40,491 bases of DNA from Perkinsus olseni (Eukaryota > Perkinsozoa > Perkinsida > Perkinsidae), in contig JABANP010000479.1 of assembly GCA_013115135.1 (NCBI GenBank), positions 1 to 40,491 on the forward strand, in the 5' to 3' direction. Below the pieces are notes generated by a model, which ran no database searches, was not told where the DNA came from, and saw nothing but the letters and a program-made list of their open reading frames with translations. Below, one piece after another: positions 1-9,415 of the stretch. Both the position numbers and the translations under genes were made by a program. How positions within the stretch are numbered: the stretch's first letter is position 1; every line of letters starts with the position of its first letter.

Positions 1-55
1 AGCTGACTGAGAGTCGAGCAAAGCTCATTCTCAGCACATTGAGGGTTCTCCTCCG

Positions 56-1150
56 ATGTCCAGCGGCGCCCCTCCGTCGGAGGAAGACCCCGAGACGACG
101 CAATTCCGCAAGAATATTAATGTATGGAAGGATGCCGTACCTGATTATAGCCGCGTGGGCCAACTCGTTGCGGTCCTCATCCACATCGCAGTATCACAGA
201 TGAAACTTGCGTTGAATCTGTTCAACCGCTGCAGAAATCAGTTCGTCAATATGTCGGTGCCGGAGCAGTGGATGTTGAAGTTCGCACCCACGAACATGTT
301 GCAGTATAGTTTCCTACCGGAGTTCGTGCACTGCGGTGCGGATACCAGGCCAGTTCTGGATACCTTTGCTATATTCATGGAAAGGCTATGTAGTATGAGC
401 TGCGAAGACATTATCGGGGGATTACGTTATCGTATAGCCGTTCTGATACACAAAACTGATATACCGCATGATCGGCTTTCTTCAATGTACTCACTGGCAC
501 TGATCATGCGAGGGTGGTTGGAAGGCTTCCCGGAATTTACCACAGAGTATAGAGCTCGGTTGGGGAGATATTTCCCCTGGGAGGTGGGATCGTGCTACGA
601 TGTGTCAGCTATTCATAGTCGGATAGCCAAAAGCCTAGCTGGTCTCCAATATTTGACGGATTATGCATATTCTGGGTTGGTTGTGCAACAAGACAGATTC
701 TGGAGCGGACCTCGTAAGAAGTGGCTAAGTATCCACAACTCAATATTCAACATTATTTTCGACGACTTGTTCAGACCCTGGGAGGGATGCGGGATGGCTC
801 CATCGGTCTATGAATTTTACACTAAATGGGCGAAGTCTTTTCGTCGCGGTGATGTTCTCGAATCCGTCATCGGATTCGTTCTCCCATTACTGGGTGATAT
901 GTGCTCGCCTTTGATGCTTTTGGTAGTGGCTATTCGTCTCTCGGAGGGTGATGGAGCTGTCTATGAGATAGCTAGTAATCTACGGGCGGTGGTGCGATCG
1001 AACGGAGCGATGAACAATCTCGCAGATCCAGGATCGGATAAGGCCGCACACGAGAAGATTCGCCGGGAGTGGCACAGTGCACTGGCGTGCGTAACACATC
1101 TTCACTCGCAGGGTGGTATGAAGGAGGGCCATGATATGTGGACTCGGTGA
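56..1150 (+). CDS. Hypothetical protein, 364 aa, single exon
   Basis: A 364-codon reading frame opens at an ATG at 56 and ends with TGA at 1148-1150. I do not recognise a domain. The N-terminus (about 25 residues) is polar and Pro/Glu-rich; the rest looks like a globular, mostly helical protein with regularly spaced hydrophobic and aromatic residues and scattered Trp. There is no convincing signal peptide or multi-pass membrane pattern; the Leu/Val-rich stretch near residues 270-300 is short. The length and amino-acid balance argue for a real gene rather than a chance frame. An upstream exon is possible, because the gene begins only 55 bases into the window and a CTCAG acceptor-like site lies about 20 bases before the ATG. 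Function unknown. Confidence 0.6.
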   Translation: MSSGAPPSEEDPETTQFRKNINVWKDAVPDYSRVGQLVAVLIHIAVSQMKLALNLFNRCRNQFVNMSVPEQWMLKFAPTNMLQYSFLPEFVHCGADTRPVLDTFAIFMERLCSMSCEDIIGGLRYRIAVLIHKTDIPHDRLSSMYSLALIMRGWLEGFPEFTTEYRARLGRYFPWEVGSCYDVSAIHSRIAKSLAGLQYLTDYAYSGLVVQQDRFWSGPRKKWLSIHNSIFNIIFDDLFRPWEGCGMAPSVYEFYTKWAKSFRRGDVLESVIGFVLPLLGDMCSPLMLLVVAIRLSEGDGAVYEIASNLRAVVRSNGAMNNLADPGSDKAAHEKIRREWHSALACVTHLHSQGGMKEGHDMWTR

Positions 1151-2204
1151 CTTAACAGATCATTTCATTCCGTAGCTAACCCGGTCGGGGCACGCACTCT
1201 TCCATCTTTCAATGCTGGTAAGGTTCATTCCTGATTTTGGCATTGTACTGCATATTTGAGAAAGTTTAACCCAGCATGTGCCAAAACCGGGGTGGACGCG
1301 CTGTGAAATATGAAAGCGAAATTTCATGCTGAAATTTCATGAAATTTCATGAAACGCACACTTGGGCCATCAAATCTTAAACGCGCTCCGCGCGTCAAGA
1401 ATTTCGCTCCCCATCGGTGTGGCGCTCAACAGTTTTGCCGGTTGCATAAATGTGGGCAAACCAACGTTGGCAGCCCGCTTAGTGTATATACTCTGTACTT
1501 CCAGATAGTATGTGAACACTGTGTGTCCATGATGGACAGTCCATCCTCGTCCACATTGTGAAGTTTTAATTGATCTGTGCTGCGACCAGTGCTAATTCGT
1601 CGCCTGATTTGCGATATGAAAGTTGAATTTGCTGGATCTTGTTGAGTTACTCTGAAGTTCGATTAGAACTTTTCGAGTGATATCCACTGGATATTATCCT
1701 CCATAACTAGCCGTATCAGAATAACGTAACGAGAATGTGGGGCCACGGATTAATAACAGTTATTCCGGAGTTACTCCGGGATATGGAACCCAACTCTGAA
1801 CCGGCGAGATACAAGCAGTGATCAACTAGCTGTACCAATGGTATTTCACCCGGCTCTAACACCATGGTACTTCCGTGATGCTGGCAGACCCTGGAATCAT
1901 GGTTTCAAGCCAGGTGCACTCGGTCTGGTTAAGCGCACTGGATAACTGCCCAGGAGATTGTGTTATCGCCCGGGGTGATCGATTTCATCGTTTCAACAGA
2001 ACCCACGAAATTTCATGAAATTTCATGAAATTTCAGCGCGAAATTTCGGGGCTCGTGCCCTGCGGGCACATGCTGGTTTAACCTGTTACCCTCAACAATG
2101 TTTTGATTTGAATCTTCTTGTTGCGTTATTGGGGGAAAGATTAAGTGACTTAGTCACTGCGACTATCAAGCTATTTAGGGGTTACGGCTACCTTTTTTGC
2201 AAAG
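1151..2204. other. Intergenic stretch with an inverted-repeat-bounded segment
   Basis: No convincing coding region. The notable structure is the pair of 38-bp inverted repeats at 1317-1354 and 2011-2048, annotated separately. Short open frames here overlap those repeats and have no protein-like composition. Confidence 0.5.
1317..2048. repeat. 732-bp segment bounded by 38-bp inverted repeats (MITE-like candidate)
   Basis: The 38 bases at 1317-1354 and at 2011-2048 are reverse complements with 36 of 38 matches. Both are built from the palindromic word GAAATTTC separated by ATG or GC-rich links, so each arm can also fold on itself. The match stops abruptly at both ends of the arms. The interior shows no transposase. 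This is the layout of a small non-autonomous DNA transposon or of a palindromic regulatory block. I cannot see a clear target-site duplication beside the arms. Confidence 0.5.
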
Positions 2205-2374
2205 GCTGTACTTCGCCAGCCTCGACTATTACCATGATGGTAATACCATCTCCAAGGAGTGGCTCATGCCTATGGCAGGATATGCACCGATGGTGAGTAT
2301 GCTTGCTCACTATTATATTTTATTATCAACACCAGGTACCTCTCCTCACCATGGAGCCCATAGTAGGTCCATAG
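2205..2374 (+). CDS. Possible last two exons of an unrecognised gene
   Basis: After a polypyrimidine tract ending in GCAAAG, an open stretch (2205-2292) encodes a protein-like segment containing LYFASLDYYHDG. It ends at ATG|GTGAGT. A 43-base GT-AG intron (2293-2335) joins it in phase 0 to a short terminal exon (2336-2374, stop TAG 2372-2374). Intron size and boundaries match those of the better-supported genes in this window. The upstream exon that should supply phase 1 has not been identified, so the gene is incomplete here and could be a relic. Function unknown. Confidence 0.3.
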
Positions 2375-3314
2375 TACGAACCTCGGATCGGCAGCATGTT
2401 ACTTGGTTGTTAGGATCGCCGACTCCTATCCTACACGTGGTCGGAATCCGATCATCGGATTGAGGAGCTGAAGCCTACTGCTGGGCATCCACTATAGGAT
2501 GAGCTGTCTTTGCTGTGCTTCCACAATAGTAGAGTATCTTCAGGTACGCTGTATCCTCATATCCCTTGCTCCCAAGAGGATCGGAAGATTCGGATGGTCA
2601 TACAACATACGAGGGAGAAGTGCTCCGTAGTACGGTTCTTCAAACGTGGTAGTGCCCGGTGGGGCCCACCGGATGGGCGGAATTGGAGGCTTCCCGGAAA
2701 GATCGGAGTTCTCGGAGTCGGGAACGGGAAAAATATGATGGCGTCCTAGAGGGTGGGAGGTACTGGCACGGTGCCAGTGGGACGGTGCCACTGGTACCCC
2801 CCTGTGCTGTCACCCGGACCTTCAATTGAGGAGAGTGAGGAGTGACTCACTCGACTCAGTGTGAGGATCGGAGCGGGGGATTGCATTCTTTTACGATGAC
2901 ATAAGCCCCCGAATATGGAAAATTTGAACCATGAGTAGCCTTGAACCACACGAAAGTCGGTGGTCAAAACCGGGCTAAACCGTCGAAATATGACGAGTTT
3001 CTCGGCTCATTTATTCGCTCGCTCGCTCGCTCCGCAACTAGATTGACAGTTCCGAACGTACTTTGTGCCCTACTTTCCCCAGTACGTTCCCAGCTCTGAG
3101 GTGTTCGTGTTACAGCAGCAGAAAATTACAAAATTATGTTTGACGTGTCGTACGAATAGGGAGGGCGGCCCATTGTGGATGTGGGTGGGGGAGTTTTCTC
3201 GTGGAGCTACGTAGGCCCTGCGGGATATTACAGGGAGCTCATTACGTACTACAGTAGTACGTATGACATTAATTGATTTTCCGTCCAGGATTTTCGTATT
3301 ATTCCACAATCGTA
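2375..3314. other. Intergenic, no gene seen; small inverted repeats and a CGCT microsatellite
   Basis: Frames on both strands overlap each other and lack protein-like composition. About 2759-2799 contains nested inverted repeats made of GGTGCCA / TGGCACC words. At about 3016-3033 there is a short (CGCT)n microsatellite. Nothing else is supported. Confidence 0.4.
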
Positions 3315-4373
3315 ATGGAGATGCTAGCACAGATGCTATTGAACATTCCTCAGCGGTCTATACTAAGGCAATTCAGGCATTTGCTTGTGCTATATTTGCA
3401 CTACCTGAACTTTCCTGCGGATGTCAATAGGGTTATTATGACATGCCTGATCTGGCGACCTTGGAGCATGGCGGAGTTGGGAGGTTGGGAACAAGTGGCA
3501 GGCCCAGTTGCTGGCAAGATCTCATGTTCTAGTGGCGACCTACCAATTTCGCAAGTTAAAGGCCGTAAGAAATTCTGCTTCCGTGACTTCGAAATGGGTC
3601 CAGGTCTGTTTCAATTTTTCGATGTTCACTCGATATCGATTGAAGGACAGTATGCCGTATTTAATCGCACTGGAGACTTTGAGAGCGTCTACTGGTGCCG
3701 GTTATCTGGTGGCGGCATTTTCAAAATCGGTGCTCCTCGAAAGTATTCTCTACTTCGCATCATACAGCAGCGTGCCGTGATCGTGTCGAACAGCGACTCA
3801 TTGTCTGACGTCGATGCAGAGAGTATCGGAGACAGCTCCTCCGGGTTCCGCACGCTCGTCTACTCGATGGAGATTCCCAAAGGTGACTCGATTCCAGTGT
3901 GGGATACTATGTGGAGTATTGAGGAACCTATTTTCGACTATGATATTGTGTTCGACGTTCGAGGCGGACGCCGTTTTCCGACACCAGAGCTCGTATACAC
4001 ATCTGGTCCCGCTGCAGAAGAGCCGGTACTGCTAGGCAGGTTGGGTATCGTTGAAGCCGAAATCATGCTGCCGAGTGAGATGGTCCCGAGTGTTGTCGAG
4101 TGTGTTCGCTGGCTACCAGACAGCTATGTATGTTCCGTTTGCTCCTCTGGCTGCGGGTTCAAGGCCGTTATAGGTGACCTTCCGATGGAGTGTCTCATCT
4201 CTGTCACGGACGTTTCTTTTTGCCCTGGCCTCGGCCCAAGTATATATGACTTGTGCATATACGACGAAGACAGTGGATCACAGATCATTCTACTATCCGG
4301 AGCATCGGGTAGATCATCATTCACCCATCATTTTGCGAAGTATTTTCAGCTATCTCCCATCACCTTTGGGTGA
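3315..4373 (+). CDS. Hypothetical protein, 352 aa, single exon
   Basis: The frame is open from upstream, but the first ATG is at 3315, giving 352 residues and a TGA stop at 4371-4373. The N-terminal 50 residues form an amphipathic, Leu-rich helical segment. The remainder has alternating beta-like hydrophobic/aromatic segments with acidic turns, which could suit a beta-propeller-type fold, but I see no diagnostic repeat motif. Cys residues cluster near the C-terminus (pattern CSVCSSGC). No signal peptide. Its size and style resemble the 56-1150 gene, but I see no clear sequence similarity between them. Function unknown. Confidence 0.6.
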   Translation: MEMLAQMLLNIPQRSILRQFRHLLVLYLHYLNFPADVNRVIMTCLIWRPWSMAELGGWEQVAGPVAGKISCSSGDLPISQVKGRKKFCFRDFEMGPGLFQFFDVHSISIEGQYAVFNRTGDFESVYWCRLSGGGIFKIGAPRKYSLLRIIQQRAVIVSNSDSLSDVDAESIGDSSSGFRTLVYSMEIPKGDSIPVWDTMWSIEEPIFDYDIVFDVRGGRRFPTPELVYTSGPAAEEPVLLGRLGIVEAEIMLPSEMVPSVVECVRWLPDSYVCSVCSSGCGFKAVIGDLPMECLISVTDVSFCPGLGPSIYDLCIYDEDSGSQIILLSGASGRSSFTHHFAKYFQLSPITFG

Positions 4374-4524
4374 TTCTCACTAGCAATGCAACTGAGTCAG
4401 AGGATGTAGACTCATAAATATATCTATTGGTATATTCCGTTCCTACAAGTTGATGACTATTCCTGCCATTTCTGTTTCGCTACTAGTTGAGTTTGGGATA
4501 GTGCTCTGGCCCTGGACTCCAGCG

Positions 4525-5295
4525 ACACCTTGTTACCAGGTCTATTTCCGGCGGCTAACCTTATAGGTGATGTCGCATTATTGGGACGCCTTGTTACCAG
4601 GTCTATTTCCGGCGGCTAACCTTATAGGTGATGTCGCATTATTGGGACGCCTTGTTACCAGGTCGATTTCCAGCGGCTAACCTTATAGGTGATGTTGCAT
4701 CATTGAGACGCCTCGTTACCAGGTCTAATTCCAGCGGCTAACCTTATAGGTGATGTCGCATTGTTGGGACGCCTTGTTACCCTATGCTCGCGGCTAACCT
4801 TAGAGGTGATGTCGCATTATAGGGACGCCTTGTTACCAGGTCTATTTCCGGCGGCTAACCTTATAGGTGATGTCGCATTATTGAGACGCCTTGTTACCAG
4901 GTCTATTTCCGGCGGCTAACCTTATAGGTGATGTCGCATTATTGGGACGCCTTGTTACCAGGTCTATTTCCGGCGGCTAACCTTATAGGTGATGTCGCAT
5001 TGTTGGGACGCCTTGTTACCAGGTCTATTTCTGGCGGCTAACCTTATAGGTGATGTCGCTTTGTTGGGACGCCTTGTTACCCTATGCTTGCGGCTAACCT
5101 TATAGGTGATGTCGCATTATTGGGACGCCTTGTTACCAGGTCTATTTCCGGCGGCTAACCTTATAGGTGATGTCGCATTATTGGGACGCCTTGTTACCAG
5201 GTCTATTTCCGGCGGCTAACCTTATAGGTGATGTCGCATTGTTGGGACGCCTTGTTACCCTATGCTTGCGGCTAACCTTATAGGTGATGTCGCAT
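4525..5295. repeat. 61-bp tandem repeat array, about 13 copies, with periodic short variants
   Basis: The unit starts CGCCTTGTTACCAGG and contains GGCGGCTAACCTTATAGG and GATGTCGCATTATTGGGA. The common unit is 61 bp. Shorter units of about 52-55 bp, in which the centre is replaced by CCTATGCTCG or CCTATGCTTG, occur as copies 5, 10 and 13. This gives a higher-order pattern of 4 long + 1 short, 4 long + 1 short, 2 long + 1 short. Copies differ by only a few bases. The array ends about 30 bases before the start codon of the next gene, so it lies in its promoter or 5' leader. It is not open in any frame. Confidence 0.9.
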
Positions 5296-5303
5296 CAAGT
5301 TAT

Positions 5304-5322
5304 GACTCATAACTTATGAGTC
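5304..5322. promoter_or_regulatory. Perfect 19-nt palindrome at the start codon, AP-1/GCN4-like
   Basis: GACTCATAACTTATGAGTC is a perfect palindrome around a central C, ending two bases before the ATG at 5324. Its arms carry TGACTCAT/ATGAGTC, the core word bound by bZIP factors in other eukaryotes. The same GACTCATAA half also occurs just upstream of the tandem array, near 4409-4417. A regulatory role is inference. Confidence 0.4.
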
Positions 5323-5323
5323 T

Positions 5324-8300
5324 ATGCAAGTCCGATCAGTTATATTTGATTATTTTTCCATGCCGGAAGGGGGGAGGCGAATCGTCTACCGGCACTTTCT
5401 GACGTGGGAGGCTGCGGATGATGTCAACTGCTCTACATGTGCTTTACCTGGGGATGATGCCGATGAGGTGCGAGGGGCCATGGTGCAGTGCGATGGATGC
5501 AGAAGATGGTTCCACTGCGTGGCTCCCTGCAGTGATTTCGCTCGGGGCGTGAGGAACGATGATGCTTGGTATTGCGCGTCATGCAGAGCTCGTAAAGCGG
5601 CACTGGGCCCGATTGACGCTTTCATGGTTGTTATTCCCGCAGTGCGGTTGCTTCGCGCCGCCAGGATCGGCTTCCTCAATATGGAGCACGTGATAGTACG
5701 GAAGTACTTGAGGTGCGCTGCCCTGGTTGGTAATAATGATCCATTTACAAGTGCCCCTAGCGCCGCGGCTATTGCGTCTCTGTGGAGAGCCACGGGAGAA
5801 CAGTGCACAGCAGTCGACTTTCTTCTAGCGTTGAATCGAGATACCGATATAGTCCTGGAGCAAAAGCCGGTCCTCTTCGTCGACTACAACACCAACGCTG
5901 CTCCTGATGCCATTGCGGCAGTCCAACGCCTACAGAGCTCTGGTCAACCCTCTCCGGCCGCGTTGATCGCGGTGGCCGGCGACTCGACAGCAGTTGCTCC
6001 AAGAGAATTCACGGCGGATCATTGTTTTGGTGCTGTCTCGTGCTTGTATATTCCTGAGGGACCCACCGGGCTCTCGTGTTCCGTCCACGAGGAGCCGGAG
6101 TTTGACCGATTACTCCAGGGGGCTGTTGCGGTGTTGTCCTTGAAGCGCGAGAACGTCGAGTGCGCGAATTGCAGAACCCTTCTCCCACAATCATCGTTTG
6201 TCCACAAGCTATGCGTGGTTTGCTCGTTCCGTACCTGCACACAATGCTCAGTGGAAGTGAGCATATTCGCTCTGGCGAACGGTCGAGCCTTGAGATGCCC
6301 TCAATGCCGTGGAGACATCGATCTTCAGCGTGATGAGATCAAAATCGTTGTGAAGGTCAGCAGGCTATTCCTCCGTGATGTTCTTCGTTCTAACCCACTA
6401 CGCGGGGTTACCGTTGATACGATTACGGTTCCTGCGGTGGTAGTCGGAGATACTCCGCTGAATATTGACCCAATATACGCTCACTCGGCTCTCCGAGCAC
6501 TGAAAAGTCTGCAAACACGCACCGTGCATGACATTGAGCATGCCGATTTCTACCGAAGGCTGTATGATATGCGGGATGACCGATCTGCATTACGCGTTAT
6601 GAGGGACGCGGTAAGGGAGCTAACAAGAATCGAGGACGCTCCTTTCCGAGTTGATGAAGGTAGGTATGACGTAGTACATGCTGCTGACATCTCACTAGAA
6701 CTTCCGGACTCACTGGATTTTCATTCTAGGCAATGCTAGGGCTGCTGACGACAATCGCAACAATGTTCAAGAGGAGATTGCGCAACAGCCGCCGGTCGCT
6801 GAAGGTATTTACATCATTTACTCTCCCAGGCTTAGGGACTTTTCATTCTAGGCAATGCCGGGGCTGCTGGCGGCAATGGCATCGATGACCGAGAGGAGAT
6901 TGAGCAACAGCCAGCAGTCGCTGAAGGTATTTACATATCTCTCAGTTTCTCAGGCTTGCGAAATTCTCGTTGTAGGTAATGCCGGGGCTGCTGGCGGCAA
7001 TGGCATCGATGACCGAGAGGAGATTGAGCAACAGCCAGCAGTCGCTGAAGGTATTTACATATCTCTCAGTTTCTCAGGCTTGCGAAATTCTCGTTGTAGG
7101 TAATGCCGGCCCGGCATTACCGGGGCTGCTGGCGACAATCGCAACGATGAGCGAGAGGAGATTGAGCAACAGCCAGCAGTCGCTGAAGGTATTCACATAT
7201 CTCTCAGTCTATCAGGCTCGCGGAATTCTCGTTGTAGGTGATGCCAGGCCTGCTGGCGACAATCACAACGATGAGCAGGAAGAGATTGAGCAACAGCCGG
7301 CGGTCGCCGAAGGTATTCACATATCATTTCCCCTCCCAGGCTCACGGAACTCTTTATTTAGGCAATGCCAGGGCTGCTGGCGACAATCACAACGATGAGC
7401 AAGAGGAGATTGAGCAACAGCCAGCAGTCGCTGAAGGTATTTACATATCCCTCAGTCTCTCAGGATTGCGAAATTCTCTTGGTAGGTAATGCCGAGGCCG
7501 TAAACGATGAAATGCCGTTTGACCCTCGTTTGGGATACGGTGGAGGTATGTTGGTTCAGCGTAGTTCAAAAATAACTATCAAGATTGCAGACTATATATT
7601 CTTGGACGATGCAGTCCTCGCTCCCCAGAATCGAGACGAATTGCAGCTCGAGGGCCTCGCAAGTATAACCGCATTTGACTAGTTTCCGACTTCTACACTT
7701 CTTCATAGATTTCGCCGACCTAGGGATTGACAACAACCAGTTTAACCCGTTTCTACCAGGTAGGAATTTCACTCATATCGTTCATTTCATCGATCAATGC
7801 AGATATTATGGGAGAAGTATACAATGGCATCGGGGCTCCGCAGCAGCCGTTGCCGGATGGTAATATTCCGGATGGGTATTCATAGTTTACAATGTAAACT
7901 TTACACTTGCTGTTGCACAACGATCAGGTCACGGAGCAGTTGTGCAAGGTGGCATCGGTAACGCAATGGGGGCCCAGCAGCAGCCGGTGGGAGATGGTAA
8001 TACTCCGGATGGGTATTCGTAGTTTACACTTGCTGTTGCACAACGATCAGATCACGGAGCAGTTGTGCAAGGTGGCATCGGTAACGCAGTGGGGGCCCAG
8101 CAGCAGCCGGTGGGAGATGGTAATACTCCGGATGGGTATTCGTAGTTTACACTTCCTATCGCACAATGATCAGGTCACGGAGCAGTTGTGCGGGGTGGCA
8201 TCGGTAACGCAGTGGGGGCCCAGCAGCAGCCGTTAGCAGATGGTAATATTAAGGATGGGTATTCGTAGTTTACACTTCCTGTCGCACAACGATCAGGTCA

Positions 8301-9415
8301 CGGAGCAGTTGTGCAAGGTGGCATCGGTAACGCAATGGGGGCCCAGCAGCAGCCGGTGGGAGATGGTAATATTAAGGATGGGTATTCGTAGTTTACACTT
8401 CCTGTCGCACAACGATCAGGTCACGGAGCAGTTGTGCAAGGTGGCATCGGTAACGCAATGGGGGCCCAGCAGCAGCCGTTAGCAGATGGTAATATTAAGG
8501 ATGGGTAGTCGTAGTTTACACTTGCTGTTGCACAACGATCAGGTCATGGAGTAGCTGTGCGGGGTGGCATCGGTAACGCAATGGGGGCCCAGCAGCAGCC
8601 GTTGCCGGATGGTAATATTCCGGATGGGTATCCATAGTTTACACTTGCTGTTGCACAACGATCAGGTCACGGAGCAGTTGTGCAAGGTGGCATCGGTAAC
8701 GCAGTGGGGGCCCAGCAGCAGCCGTTAGCAGATGGTAATATTAAGGATGGGTAGTCGTAGTTTACACTTGCTGTTGCACAACGATCAGGTCACGGAGCAG
8801 TTGTGCAAGGTGGCATCGGTAACGCAATGGGGGCCCAGCAGCAGCCGGTGGGAGATGGTAATACTCCGGATGGGTATTCGTAGTTTACACTTCCTGTCGC
8901 ACAATGATCAGGTCATGGAGTAGCTGTGCGGGGTGGCATCGGTAACGCAATGGGGGCCCAGCAGCAGCCGTTGCCGGATGGTAATATTCCGGATGGGTAT
9001 TCGTAGTTTACACTTGCTGTTGCACAACGATCAGGTCACGGAGTAGCTGTGCAAGGTGGCATCGGTAACGCAATGGGGGCCCAGCAGCAGCCGGTGGGAG
9101 ATGGTAATATTTAAGTCGAAACTCGACCGTCGAGTCTTGTTATTAGTCGAATCTGTCATTTTCTCAGACAATGGAGCGCAAGGCCTCGTACATTCGACTT
9201 CAGGCCGAGGAAACTCAACCGTGTGGTATGAAGGCCGACAATATGCGAGGGTCGGCTCTACATTGCGTTTCCGATGCTTGGGCCGCGGCGGCCGCAACGG
9301 TGACGCAAGAGGCCGTTGCTCATCATCCCTCACACTGAATGCCACACTAGGTGAACACATCCACAATTGGAGTCAAAGACCTCCGCGAGCCAATTGGGGG
9401 AGGGTCCTAATTTAG
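5324..9415 (+). CDS. PHD-finger and RING-like protein with tandemly repeated mini-exons
   Basis: Exon 1 (5324-6659) carries a PHD-like zinc finger at residues about 36-90 (CSTC, CDGC, WFHC, C, WYCASC) and a second CxxC-rich, RING-like cluster at about 278-335 (CANC, CVVC, CTQC, CPQC). Together these suggest a nuclear, possibly chromatin-linked or ubiquitin-ligase role. It then splices in phase 1 into small exons: six repeat exons (6730-6804, 6852-6926, 6976-7050, 7100-7188, 7238-7312, 7362-7436); unique exons 7486-7545, 7591-7662, 7709-7759 and 7803-7859; ten 69-nt repeat exons (7928-9103); and a last exon 9168-9415. Every junction is phase 1. Without exon 7100-7188 the model gives 962 aa. 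That exon carries a 14-nt insertion that would shift the frame to a stop at 7501-7503, so it must be skipped or the gene is broken. The fused domain set is not one I recognise. Confidence 0.6.
6730..7485 (+). repeat. Tandem exon-intron array A: six 75-nt exons, period about 124
   Basis: Each unit is a phase-1 symmetric exon of 75 nt (89 nt in copy 4) plus an intron of 47-49 nt that begins GTATT and ends TTGTAG, TTCTAG, TTTAG or GGTAG. Exons encode a 25-residue repeat ending in EEIEQQPAVAEG, with an Asn/Asp/Gly/Ala-rich first half. Introns are as similar between copies as exons, so the duplicated unit was exon plus intron. Unit starts are 6730, 6852, 6976, 7100, 7238 and 7362. Copy 4 differs by a 14-nt insertion at 7100-7120 that makes a perfect 21-nt palindrome. 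Confidence 0.75.
7928..9103 (+). repeat. Tandem exon-intron array B: ten 69-nt exons, period 123
   Basis: Ten units of exactly 123 bp: a 69-nt phase-1 exon followed by a 54-nt intron starting GTAATA and ending GATCAG. Exon starts are 7928, 8051, 8174, 8297, 8420, 8543, 8666, 8789, 8912 and 9035. Each exon encodes a 23-residue repeat with GGIGNAMGAQQQP. Three interleaved variants end in PVGDG (copies 1, 2, 4, 8, 10), PLADG (3, 5, 7) or PLPDG (6, 9). A competing read-through frame also exists because 123 is a multiple of 3. It is interrupted by TAG in at least six copies, whereas the exon frame is open in all ten, which favours the spliced reading. Confidence 0.75.

Noticed and set aside
4525..5295. 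The 61-bp array as another exon-intron array (CCAG|GTCT...TATAG|GTGATG)
   Set aside because: The implied intron would be about 27 nt and the exon about 34 nt, not divisible by three, and some copies lose the CCAGGT site. No sensible protein results.
4525..5295. CRISPR-like array
   Set aside because: Units are near-identical head to tail with no unique spacers, and the genes are eukaryotic with introns.
7907..8923. Long frame reading straight through array B as a 41-residue repeat protein
   Set aside because: It is open only because the period is divisible by three. TAG stops interrupt it in six of ten copies, whereas the spliced exon frame is never interrupted.
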